Assembly: GCA_030037185.1 (NCBI GenBank)
Contig: JASHRR010000414.1
Span: 1-5,532 of the forward strand
Direction: 5' to 3'
DNA: 5,532 nucleotides
DNA from: Xanthobacteraceae bacterium
GTDB lineage: Bacteria; Pseudomonadota; Alphaproteobacteria; Rhizobiales; Xanthobacteraceae
Position 1 is the first letter of the stretch. Each line of letters begins with the position of its first letter. A program made the translations under genes and the position numbers. Below are positions 1 to 5,532 of the stretch, piece by piece. Under the pieces are notes generated by a model. That model was given only the letters and a program-made list of their open reading frames with translations, had not been told where the DNA came from and searched no databases.

Positions 1-78
1 CGCGGCCGCAGGCGCACTGGAATGATCGCCGGGGAACGCTAATGAATACTTCGCACCTACATCTCGGCATCTCGAGTA

Positions 79-119
79 GCAAAGTCTGCATTTGGAGGAA
101 ATGGAGACGGCAAAGTCTG
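79..119. repeat. 10-bp direct repeat, 31-bp period
   Basis: The decamer GCAAAGTCTG occurs exactly at 79-88 and again at 110-119, a start-to-start distance of 31 bp, or about three helical turns. A GGAGG lies between the copies at 94-98. I see no third copy nearby. The spacing would suit a paired protein-binding site or a small duplication, but two copies of a 10-mer can also arise by chance in a window of this size. Confidence 0.4.
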
Positions 120-123
120 AACG

Positions 124-220
124 CGCATTGAAAGCGTGCTGGAGCTGTTTAACGGATCGAATCCTGCCGTTCGACATCGGCGCGGCAATGCGCTTGAGCG
201 GGCAGCGCGCTTCCTGCGTA
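124..220 (+). pseudogene. Possible frame-broken VapC/FitB-like PIN-domain remnant
   Basis: Two neighbouring reading frames together resemble the middle of a VapC/FitB-type PIN toxin. One frame reads RIESVLELF (124-150). The next, shifted by one base, reads DRILPFDIGAAMR (155-193), which resembles the 'gRiLPFD..AA' segment that follows the Arg-rich helix in these RNase toxins. The first frame has a TGA at 118-120 directly upstream, and the acidic residues of the PIN active site are not visible around the fragment. If real, it is dead and has no antitoxin beside it. The match rests on a short motif recalled from the family, so this is tentative. Confidence 0.28.
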
Positions 221-452
221 TGTTCGGCACTCCGGTCAGCCGCAAGGGCTCAACGCTCAATACATGCCGACAGATGGGGAGTCCGGCCGCTGTTTTCGAC
301 GCGACTGTCGATTGACCCGACCAATGTCGGCGGAATCGGACCTCCACTTGTTGCGTGACGAATGAGTTTTGACGACATAGGCTTGTGTTCAAGGACAGGT
401 CCGGTGTTGCCCGATGGCAGACAATACCGGCTCTCGCGACAACTAGCACCAA

Positions 453-457
453 GGGAG
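453..457 (+). promoter_or_regulatory. Ribosome binding site that fixes the start at 464
   Basis: GGGAG sits 6 nt before the ATG at 464. An in-frame ATG also exists at 362 and would add 34 residues, but it has no comparable Shine-Dalgarno match and would bury the signal peptide. The 464 start is therefore preferred. Confidence 0.65.
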
Positions 458-463
458 CGGGAC

Positions 464-1309
464 ATGAGTAATTTCAATTCACAACAACGTCTTCTTGCGG
501 TCTGCGCTTTGACCGCGCTCGTCTGGGCAGGAGCGGCACCAAAGCTCGCAGCGGAACAGGGGGCGTCGGCGCCCGATTTCTCCTCCAACGCTGCTGCATG
601 GGTCCTTGCCGATCGCGACGGCGACTACATTCCGGTTCCGGGCGGACCCAGCCCGACACGCAACGACCCGGCTCATCCCCACGTCGGCAACGGCACCGGA
701 GCCCAGCCGACATTCCGAGTCGCTGATCTCGCCAATCCCAACATCAAGCCTTGGGCCAAGGAGATCATGAAGCGGGAGAATGAGAAGGTTCTCGCCGGAG
801 GCATTGGCTATTCGGCGCGCTCGAGCTGTATGCCGGCGGGCGTTCCGGCCTTTATGGGCTATGCCGTCTTCGAGTCGATTCACTTCCTTCAGATGCCCAA
901 GCAGGTCACAATGATCTTTTCGGGCGATGCACAGGTCCGCCGTGTCTACCTCGATGTGCCACATTCGGCGCAGCTGAAACCATCCTGGTACGGCGAGTCG
1001 GTCGGCCATTACGACGGCGATACGCTTGTGGTAGACACCGTCGGAATGAACGACAAGACCTATCTGGACGGTTTCCGCACGCCGCACACTGATAAGCTAC
1101 ACGTCGTGGAGCACTATAAATTGATTGACGACGGAAAGACGATCCAGGTGACCTTCAAGGTCGAGGACCCGGACACGTTCTATGAGCCCTGGACAGCGAT
1201 CACCAATCTCCGTCGGGTCCAGCGACCGATGCATGAGGAAGCCTGCGCCGAAAACAACCAGATTTTGTTCGACTATCACATCCCGGTCGCAAACAAGCCG
1301 GATTTTTGA
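464..1309 (+). CDS. Exported protein of unknown function (281 aa)
   Basis: I recognise the core of this protein from uncharacterised secreted proteins of Rhizobiales and other soil bacteria, but I know no assigned reaction. With the ATG at 464, the N-terminus is a good Sec signal: Arg9, a hydrophobic stretch from about residue 10 to 25, and a likely cut after LAA (residue 30). Cys14 lies inside the hydrophobic stretch and does not form a lipobox, so a soluble periplasmic or secreted protein is likely. The best-conserved part is GESVGHYDGDTLVVDTVGMN (residues 177-196). It is followed by a segment alternating charged and hydrophobic residues that probably forms beta strands (HVVEHYKLIDDGKTIQV). 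Only two cysteines remain in the mature part (Cys122 and Cys261), which could form a disulfide. No enzyme motif or membrane helix is seen after the signal. It probably stands alone: 655 bp of relics separate it from the peptidase gene downstream. Confidence 0.85.
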   Translation: MSNFNSQQRLLAVCALTALVWAGAAPKLAAEQGASAPDFSSNAAAWVLADRDGDYIPVPGGPSPTRNDPAHPHVGNGTGAQPTFRVADLANPNIKPWAKEIMKRENEKVLAGGIGYSARSSCMPAGVPAFMGYAVFESIHFLQMPKQVTMIFSGDAQVRRVYLDVPHSAQLKPSWYGESVGHYDGDTLVVDTVGMNDKTYLDGFRTPHTDKLHVVEHYKLIDDGKTIQVTFKVEDPDTFYEPWTAITNLRRVQRPMHEEACAENNQILFDYHIPVANKPDF

Positions 1310-1338
1310 GTTGCTGGCGCGACTCTAGCGCTCGCTTG

Positions 1339-1355
1339 CCAATGACTTGCATTGG
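1339..1355 (+). terminator. Short hairpin 30 nt after the exported-protein gene
   Basis: CCAATG (1339-1344) and CATTGG (1350-1355) form a perfect 6-bp stem around the loop ACTTG. It is in the right place for a transcription end, but no T-run follows and half of the stem is A-T, so it is a weak terminator candidate at best. Confidence 0.25.
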
Positions 1356-1378
1356 AATGGTGAACGGTCGTCGCTGTA

Positions 1379-1657
1379 GTGATCAAAGGAGGTCCCCTCG
1401 AGCGCAAGGCGACCAGTGCGGGAAAGTATGGTGCACTATCGGTGGCGAAAGGCTATGTTGGTGTCCGCACGCTGGCGGCAGACAGACGCCTCGTGCTCCA
1501 TTGGACTGAGGTCGGCAGTCCATCCATCAAACCGCCGACGCGCAGTGGTTTTGGCACCATTGTTATGAAGGCCTTGGTACGAGACCAATTTAAAGGCGAG
1601 GTGCGGCTCGACTGGCTCGCTGAATGTCTCGCGTGCGAAATGGTTATTCCGACGTGA
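1379..1657 (+). pseudogene. HWE-family histidine kinase, C-terminal catalytic-domain remnant
   Basis: The translated fragment matches the ATP-binding half of HWE histidine kinases, the sensor kinases named for a His in the N-box and a Trp-x-Glu in the G1 box. It shows a decayed N-box followed by KYGALS (ATSAGKYGALS, where intact kinases have HELATNAxKYGALS), the WxE motif in LHWTEVGSP, a G-box in RSGFGT (1541-1558), and the usual last strand pattern GEVRLDW...CEMVIPT before the TGA. The N-box His and the Mg2+-binding Asn are both lost. The sensor part, the dimerisation helices and the phosphorylated His are all missing, because a TGA at 1361-1363 closes the frame just upstream. The fragment cannot be an active kinase. 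Its 3' end directly abuts a transposase relic on the other strand. The intact FAT-GUY receiver at 4418-4786 belongs to a class that works with HWE kinases, but shared origin is only inferred. Confidence 0.75.
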
Positions 1658-1851
1658 CTGTGCACACGCACCCTCTGGCCTTCGCCCCTTGGGCCAATTG
1701 GCAGGCGGCCCGAAAACGTCAGCAGGATGGCGCGCGCCCGATCTGCCTCGGCACGCTCACTCGATCCCGCCAGCACCTGCAACGCAGCCTGCTGCTCGTC
1801 AGTCGCCGTAGCAGCAGATTGGCCCCGCGACGGCGCCCCGAATGGCAAATC
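1655..1851 (-). pseudogene. IS630-type transposase, N-terminal remnant
   Basis: Read on the minus strand, bases 1851 down to about 1655 encode PFGAPSRGQSAATATDEQQ, then AALQVLAGSSERAEADRARA and ILLTFSG. This is the N-terminal helix-turn-helix part of an IS630-family transposase widespread in Alphaproteobacteria. In intact copies the segment after the 'RARAILLTLSG' stretch continues with a sequence like 'RIAEAFGVREDTVR'. Here it has become PRGEGQRVRVHSHV, still roughly alignable but badly eroded, and then the match stops. The catalytic DDE domain is absent, and I see no terminal inverted repeats or TA duplication. The frame stays open further upstream, to about 1971, but that part does not look like transposase. 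It is a dead element relic. Confidence 0.7.
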
Positions 1852-1919
1852 ACAATCCCATTTGGTTGGCGGGCACGAGAAATCCTGTGTAGGTACCGAT
1901 TGAATTGACGTGATTGTCG

Positions 1920-1925
1920 TATAAG
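1920..1925 (+). promoter_or_regulatory. Possible -10 element for the M13 peptidase gene
   Basis: TATAAG matches the sigma-70 -10 consensus at five of six positions and lies 39 nt before the peptidase ATG. The TTGAAT at 1900-1905 and TTGACG at 1905-1910 upstream are both too close (14 and 9 bp spacers) to act as a normal -35, so the promoter call is weak. Confidence 0.22.
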
Positions 1926-1964
1926 CTGCTACGCTCCCAGGACGGTCGAAGGGCATCATAGGCC

Positions 1965-4052
1965 ATGACAACGCGACATCGTTTCATCGCGACGGCACTC
2001 CTTATTGCTGGCTCTGCGGTTGGTCTCGGCGAGCCCCGCTTCGCCTCCAAGGCAGCGGCATCAGCCGATCAGCCGGTGATGGGCGCAAGCGCTTCGCAGA
2101 TGCATTTCGGCGGCTGGGGTTTCGATATGACCGGGCTCGATGCAAAGGCGAAACCCGGCGACAGCTTCTATGAATATGCCAACGGGCTGTGGGACACGCG
2201 CACTACGATCCCGTTGGATCGGTCCCGCTTCGGCCTATTCGATCTGCTGACCGACCGGACACAGGATCAGCTTCGCGCCATCATCGAGGATGCGGCTAGG
2301 TCCCGCGCTTCGCCCGATACCGATGCGGGCAAGATCGGCGCACTCTATACCTCATTCATGGACGAGGCGCGGATCGAGACACTCGGTGCCTCCCCGATCG
2401 CTTCCGACCTCGCAGCAATCCGGGACGCCAAGTCGAAGGCCGACCTTGCAGCGTTGATGGGACGGTCAAAACGCGGGTTCGGTGCAAGCCTGTTTTTCGT
2501 AGGGATTGGGCCGGACGCCAAGGACCCCAACCGTAATACCCTGAGCGCCTCCCAGGGCGGATTGGGGCTTCCCGATCGCGATTATTATTTGCGGGACTCC
2601 TTCAAGGACAAGAAGGACAAATATCGCCAGTACATCGCGCGCATGCTCGACATGGTTGGCTGGACCGATGCCGCAAGCCGTGCCGACGACATCGTCGGAT
2701 TCGAGACCCAGATCGCCGAGGCGAGCTGGAGCCGAATCGAAAATCGCGACCGCGACAAGACCTACAACCCGATGACGCCGGCTGAACTCGAAGCCTACGC
2801 GCCGGGCTTTACCTGGAAGAACTGGCTCGCGGCCTCCGATGTCGGCGAGGCCACTCGCATTGTCGTGCGCCAGAACACCGCGTTTCCCAAGCTTGCGGCG
2901 ATCTTCGCTGAGGCCCCGATCGAGACCTTGCAAGCCTGGGAGGCATTCCACATTGTCGATCAGGCCGCCCCCTATCTGTCGAAACGCTTCGTCGACGCGC
3001 AGTTCGAATTTCGCAACAAGGAACTCGGCGGCCAGCTCGAAGAGAGAGCACGCTGGCGGCGCGCCACGCAGCTCGTCAACGGCTCGCTCGGGGAGGCTTT
3101 GGGCAAGGAATATGTGGAGCGCTATTTCCCGCCGGAGTCCAAGGCCAAGGTGGACGCGCTAGTCAGCCAACTGAAGCTCGCTCTGGCGCGTCGAATTGAG
3201 AATCTCCCATGGATGACGCCCGCCACCAAGGCCAAGGCGCTCGAGAAGCTGTCCCTGTTCACGGTCAAGATCGGATACCCAGACAAATGGCGCGACTACT
3301 CCGCGCTCAAGATCAATGCCGCCGATCTGCTCGGCAATGTTCGCCGCGCCAACGCCTTCAGATGGGATTATGCGCTTGCCAAGCTGGACAAGCCGGTGGA
3401 TCGGCAAGAGTGGAACACGACCCCGCAGACCGTGAACGCTTTCTACAATGCAACACGTAATGAAATCGTGTTTCCGGCGGGTATCCTGCAGGCGCCATTC
3501 TTCGATCCCAATGCTGACATGGCGATCAATTATGGTGGCATCGGTGGCGTGATTGGGCACGAGATTACCCATGGTTTCGACGATCAAGGCCGCAAGTCTG
3601 ATGGCAACGGCACACTCACCGATTGGTGGCAGGCGGATGACGCGGCAAAATTCCGCGCCGAAGCGGCGAAATACGGTGCGCAGTATGATAGGTACTCAGT
3701 GGCGCCCGGTGTGAACGTCAAGGGTGCCCAGACTATGGGCGAGAACATTGCCGATCTGGGCGGATTGTTGCTCGCGCTCGACGCGTATCGCGCCTCGCTT
3801 AATGGTGGAGCAAGCCCGATCGTCGACGGCTTTACCGGCGACCAGCGGGTATTTCTGGGCTGGGCGCAAGTCTGGCGCAGCAAATCCCGGCTTGACGCCC
3901 TTAAGCAGCAGACGGCGACCGACAGCCATTCGCCTGCGCGTTTTCGCGTCGATGGCCCGATGCGCAATATCGATGCCTGGTATGATGCCTTTGGAGTGAA
4001 ACCGGGCGACAAGCTCTACCTCGATCCGCAGGAGCGGGTTCGCATCTGGTGA
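1965..4052 (+). CDS. M13 family zinc metallopeptidase (neprilysin/PepO-like), exported
   Basis: This is a complete 695-aa M13 peptidase, the family of neprilysin and bacterial PepO, which cuts oligopeptides on the N-terminal side of hydrophobic residues. The N-terminus (residues 1 to about 30) carries Arg/His followed by a hydrophobic stretch and Ala-rich tail, so export to the periplasm or outside is likely. Cleavage position is unclear. The M13_N domain starts near KPGDSFYEYANG (from residue 63) and includes the typical LPDRDYYL (202-209). The catalytic M13_C domain begins near NAFYN (491-495, substrate backbone binding) and has the zinc site HEITH (532-536, His532, Glu533, His536) and the third ligand in ENIAD (Glu593, with Asp597). 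His655 and Arg661 in DSHSPARFR match the transition-state His and substrate-binding Arg of neprilysin. The C-terminus RVRIW ends in the usual Trp. All key residues are present and the length is normal, so the enzyme should be active. GAAGGG (1948-1953), 11 nt upstream, is a weak ribosome site. Confidence 0.97.
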   Translation: MTTRHRFIATALLIAGSAVGLGEPRFASKAAASADQPVMGASASQMHFGGWGFDMTGLDAKAKPGDSFYEYANGLWDTRTTIPLDRSRFGLFDLLTDRTQDQLRAIIEDAARSRASPDTDAGKIGALYTSFMDEARIETLGASPIASDLAAIRDAKSKADLAALMGRSKRGFGASLFFVGIGPDAKDPNRNTLSASQGGLGLPDRDYYLRDSFKDKKDKYRQYIARMLDMVGWTDAASRADDIVGFETQIAEASWSRIENRDRDKTYNPMTPAELEAYAPGFTWKNWLAASDVGEATRIVVRQNTAFPKLAAIFAEAPIETLQAWEAFHIVDQAAPYLSKRFVDAQFEFRNKELGGQLEERARWRRATQLVNGSLGEALGKEYVERYFPPESKAKVDALVSQLKLALARRIENLPWMTPATKAKALEKLSLFTVKIGYPDKWRDYSALKINAADLLGNVRRANAFRWDYALAKLDKPVDRQEWNTTPQTVNAFYNATRNEIVFPAGILQAPFFDPNADMAINYGGIGGVIGHEITHGFDDQGRKSDGNGTLTDWWQADDAAKFRAEAAKYGAQYDRYSVAPGVNVKGAQTMGENIADLGGLLLALDAYRASLNGGASPIVDGFTGDQRVFLGWAQVWRSKSRLDALKQQTATDSHSPARFRVDGPMRNIDAWYDAFGVKPGDKLYLDPQERVRIW

Positions 4053-4417
4053 CTTCGGTCCTGGTTGCCTCGGGGCAATCAGTTGCGGGCCGCTTGCCAT
4101 AGACGGGGGCGGGTGTCGGGGGCTCAAAAATTGGCTGGGAGACGCCTAATCCTTGCCGGATACGCCCCTATAGGCGGCGTTCACGCGTCCGTGCGACCTG
4201 CAAAACTCCCTCAGCAGTCCCCCCGTCGTCATTGAGCTAGTAAGAGGCGAAGCGAAGGCACCTGGCCGAAATCACGTCGAGGTGCTCGTCAGTCAAATCC
4301 AAAAGACTCTACCTAGGGCACGCCACGCGCATATGTGCCTGGCTCAAACCATCGCTGATTGGCTGCTTCTCACCATGGCGAGCCAACGTCGAATCGGCAT
4401 ACAACCAATGGACATTA
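4053..4417. other. 365-bp region between convergent genes, no gene seen
   Basis: The peptidase gene ends at its left and the receiver gene ends at its right, so both transcripts run into it. It has one GC-rich hairpin near the left end (listed separately). A short minus-strand reading near 4230-4290 (DLTDEHLDVI) resembles the start of some small alphaproteobacterial proteins, but it is closed by stops on both sides within about 25 codons. I see no gene. Confidence 0.5.
4063..4080 (+). terminator. Hairpin just after the peptidase gene, possible terminator
   Basis: GGTTGCC (4063-4069) pairs with GGCAATC (4074-4080) around a TCGG loop, giving a 7-bp stem with one G-T pair, 10 nt after the peptidase stop codon. 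The position and compact loop fit a transcription terminator or 3'-end stabiliser, but there is no T-run after it. Rho-dependent termination is equally possible. Confidence 0.35.
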
Positions 4418-4786
4418 TCACACGTGATTAGCAGCCTTTGGTATAGTATCAGCGCACGCACGTACAGCTGCGAGGATATCGCCCATACAGGGAGGTTTCG
4501 CGAGCACGGTCGCATCATTGAAGGACGACGCCAGAACTTCCGGGGAGTATCCAGTCAACACAACGAACGGCTTGCCGGACTCGCGCAGCTTCCGTGCGAC
4601 CGGCTCGGATGTCTCGCGTCCGAGGTTGACGTCGAGAACGGCGACATCGCACCTTGGCTCAAGCCTGAGTGCTTTTGGTACAGACGTTGCCACCCCGACG
4701 ACCTCGTAACCGGCAGACGCCAACTGCTGGCTGACGTCAAGCCCAATCATAAACTCGTTCTCTACTACAAGCACGCGAGCACTCAC
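4418..4786 (-). CDS. Single-domain response regulator, FAT-GUY-type receiver (122 aa)
   Basis: This is a stand-alone phosphoacceptor receiver with no DNA-binding or enzymatic output domain, so it probably acts by protein contact or as a phosphate shuttle in a phosphorelay. Visible receiver residues are Glu9-Asn10-Glu11 at the acidic pocket, phosphoacceptor Asp52 in VAVLDVNLG, Thr78, and Lys97-Pro98 in LAKPP. The stretch LDVNLG..., then PVA, then KPFVVLTGYS (72-81) matches the FAT-GUY class, whose signature is PFxFATGY. Here 'FA' is replaced by VL. Such receivers, for example SdrG in Sphingomonas, work with HWE kinases in the general stress response. The GTG at 4786 is chosen as start because GGAGG lies 6 nt upstream and the protein then begins right before the first beta strand. 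The frame stays open 23 codons further, to 4855, but that extension is not receiver-like. Asn10 replaces a Mg2+-binding Asp. The gene faces the peptidase gene and has no intact kinase beside it. Confidence 0.93.
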   Translation of the reverse strand: MSARVLVVENEFMIGLDVSQQLASAGYEVVGVATSVPKALRLEPRCDVAVLDVNLGRETSEPVARKLRESGKPFVVLTGYSPEVLASSFNDATVLAKPPCMGDILAAVRACADTIPKAANHV

Positions 4787-4792
4787 GACTTG

Positions 4793-4797
4793 CCTCC
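4793..4797 (-). promoter_or_regulatory. Strong ribosome binding site that fixes the GTG start at 4786
   Basis: On the minus strand GGAGG precedes the GTG start codon by 6 nt, ideal spacing. It decides against the upstream in-frame start at 4855, which has no receiver homology behind it. Confidence 0.8.
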
Positions 4798-4860
4798 ACA
4801 ACTCCCCGGGAGCGAGGTGCGATCTTTCGACACGGCAACCCTCGCGACCTCTCAACAGTT

Positions 4861-4886
4861 AAGTTTGGTTCGGACGCAATGGTTCC
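4861..4886 (-). promoter_or_regulatory. Weak sigma-EcfG-like promoter upstream of the receiver gene
   Basis: The minus strand reads GGAAC (4886-4882), a 17-nt spacer, then ACTT (4864-4861). The consensus of the alphaproteobacterial general stress sigma factor EcfG is GGAAC, 16-17 nt, CGTT, so the -35 is perfect and the -10 matches two of four. It would start transcription about 70 nt before the receiver's GTG. Other GGAAC sites in this region (for example 5287-5283) lack any -10, so chance occurrence is possible. Confidence 0.25.
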
Positions 4887-5332
4887 CGGTTAACTCTGTC
4901 TAGGATGATTTTGCCGCGCAACCAGATGGATATCGAGCGCTGCCGCCCGGGCACGGCAGAACTCGCGGCACGAGGCCGCCAAGAGCGACGCGCCGATCGC
5001 TGGAGATTGATAGTCAAGACTAGGCTGGCGAGGCTTCGGCGCCCGGCTGATCATACGCGCGATGCGAGGCCTTCGGCGCGCCGGTCCATCTGCATGTCGC
5101 CCCCCGTCTCGACGCCTGCTTGAGGGCGTCGGTGGCGATATGACTATACCGAGGCCGGTACCAAACATGGCTATAAAGGCCGCGAAGAAGGCTTGTGGAA
5201 TCGCGGGTTCCCGGCGGGGAGTCACACCCTGCCGTTGCGGCACTGCTGAGTCCAGCACAGGCGCATCAACACGCTGCCAGGCGTTCCCTGACGGCCGCAT
5301 CATCTGCGCGACAAAGGCGCGGACGTAACGCC

Positions 5333-5348
5333 GCCGCCGGCTGGCGGC
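5333..5348. repeat. GC-only inverted repeat
   Basis: GCCGCC (5333-5338) and GGCGGC (5343-5348) form a perfect 6-bp stem with a 4-nt loop (GGCT). No T-run follows on either strand and no gene end adjoins it, so I assign no function. Confidence 0.3.
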
Positions 5349-5474
5349 TACATAACTAACCTCGGCCGTCGTACGAGGTACCGCAGAGCACCATGCCGCG
5401 AAACGGACATTCGTATGCGTTCTAGACTGGCGAGCTGCTGGCGCATTTGGGCAGATCTTTGGCTCAAAATCGAG

Positions 5475-5499
5475 GGAACGCTGGCTTGTCCATAACGTA
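5475..5499 (+). promoter_or_regulatory. Sigma-EcfG-like promoter reading out of the window
   Basis: GGAAC (5475-5479), a 16-nt spacer, then CGTA (5496-5499) matches the EcfG consensus (GGAAC, 16-17 nt, CGTT) at eight of nine fixed bases. No start codon with a ribosome site follows before the window ends at 5532, so any target gene lies beyond it. This is the better of the two EcfG-like matches, but still a single short pattern. Confidence 0.3.
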
Positions 5500-5532
5500 G
5501 GATCGCTTAACTGCCACGCCAGAACGAAGCAA

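Larger units (their letters stand above)
1..463. other. Gene-free leader region with possible toxin-gene debris
   Basis: No intact gene is convincing here. The open frames on either strand are short, overlap each other, and their translations are rich in Arg, Ser and Cys with no domain I recognise as whole. Two things stand out: a 10-bp direct repeat (79-88 and 110-119) and a possible PIN-domain relic (124-220), both listed separately. A TTGACG hexamer at 369-374 could be a -35 element for the exported protein that starts at 464, but no good -10 hexamer lies 16-18 bp after it, so I do not call a promoter. Confidence 0.5.
1310..1964. other. 655-bp intergenic region filled with gene relics
   Basis: This stretch separates the two exported-protein genes. 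It contains a small hairpin (1339-1355), the 3' end of an HWE histidine kinase gene on the plus strand, and the 5' part of an IS630-type transposase gene on the minus strand. The last 110 bases or so form the leader of the peptidase gene. It holds no intact gene. Confidence 0.75.
4787..5532. other. 746-bp right-hand region without a supported gene
   Basis: The longest frame (minus, 5303 down to 4890, 137 codons) contains one hydrophobic stretch, AFFAAFIAMFGTGLGIVIS, but then turns into Arg-rich sequence. It has no domain I recognise and overlaps equally plausible plus-strand frames (4905-5123 and 5062-5328). None has a convincing ribosome site plus recognisable protein. A 6-bp GC hairpin (5333-5348) and an EcfG-like promoter match (5475-5499) are the only signals. 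The stretch may be the 5' flank of genes outside the window or further relics. Confidence 0.5.

Noticed and set aside
29..60. GGAAC at 33-37 as an EcfG promoter
   Set aside because: No CGTT-like hexamer occurs 16-17 nt downstream, and no gene begins nearby.
362..463. N-terminal extension of the exported protein from an in-frame ATG at 362
   Set aside because: It would place 34 extra residues in front of a good signal peptide, and the ATG at 464 has a well-spaced GGGAG.
479..1087. 202-codon minus-strand open frame opposite the exported protein
   Set aside because: The plus-strand gene has a signal peptide, a ribosome site and a conserved core, whereas the antisense frame has none of these.
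3584..4127. Long minus-strand open frames (142-143 codons) opposite the end of the peptidase gene
   Set aside because: They lie over the catalytic domain of an intact M13 peptidase and are the usual by-product of GC-rich codons. Their translations have no recognisable domain.
4230..4290. Minus-strand peptide LLDLTDEHLDVISARC, similar to the start of a small conserved alphaproteobacterial protein
   Set aside because: Stop codons close it on both sides within about 25 codons, there is no start codon with a ribosome site, and the match is too short to call a relic.
4354..4385. Near-palindrome CTCACCATGGCGAG downstream of the receiver gene as a terminator
   Set aside because: The arms leave a loop of only two bases and need a G-T pair, and no T-run follows on the minus strand.
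4424..4903. 159-codon open frame on the plus strand, opposite the receiver gene
   Set aside because: It is antisense to a clear receiver with all key residues. Its translation shows no domain and no ribosome site supports it.
4890..5303. 137-codon minus-strand frame with a hydrophobic segment (AFFAAFIAMFGTGLGIVIS)
   Set aside because: A single membrane-like stretch is followed by low-complexity Arg-rich sequence. There is no recognisable family, and competing frames cover the same bases. It remains possible but is not supported.

Overview
This 5.5 kb window most likely comes from an alphaproteobacterium of the Rhizobiales or Sphingomonadales kind. The clues are the moderately high GC, a FAT-GUY-type single-domain receiver, the tail of an HWE-family histidine kinase, a relic of an IS630-type transposase common in these orders, and an exported M13 peptidase. 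No RNA gene, CRISPR array or intact mobile element is visible. Only about 60% of the window is convincingly coding, which is low for a bacterium and suggests an accessory or eroding region.

Layout, left to right. Bases 1-463 carry no intact gene. They hold a 10-bp direct repeat and a possible frame-broken trace of a VapC/FitB-like PIN-domain toxin. Bases 464-1309 (+) encode an exported 281-aa protein of a family I recognise by its conserved core but for which I know no function. Bases 1310-1964 are gene debris: the 3' end of an HWE histidine kinase (+) abuts, tail to tail, the N-terminal part of an IS630-type transposase (-). Bases 1965-4052 (+) encode a complete, catalytically intact M13 (neprilysin/PepO-like) zinc metallopeptidase with an export signal. 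Bases 4053-4417 are intergenic. Bases 4418-4786 (-) encode a 122-aa receiver of the FAT-GUY type, which has no output domain. Bases 4787-5532 contain no gene I can support, only two weak matches to the sigma-EcfG promoter consensus.

How the parts relate. The two exported proteins lie on the same strand but are separated by 655 bp of relics, so they are probably not one operon. The receiver faces them and is a separate transcription unit. FAT-GUY receivers are known to work with HWE kinases in the alphaproteobacterial general stress response. An intact receiver and a broken HWE kinase within 3 kb could therefore be what is left of a phosphorelay locus, although the two pieces need not have been partners. 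I found no clearly new multi-gene system. The most useful leads are the uncharacterised exported protein, the receiver's Asn in the Mg2+-binding acidic pocket, and the kinase/transposase junction.
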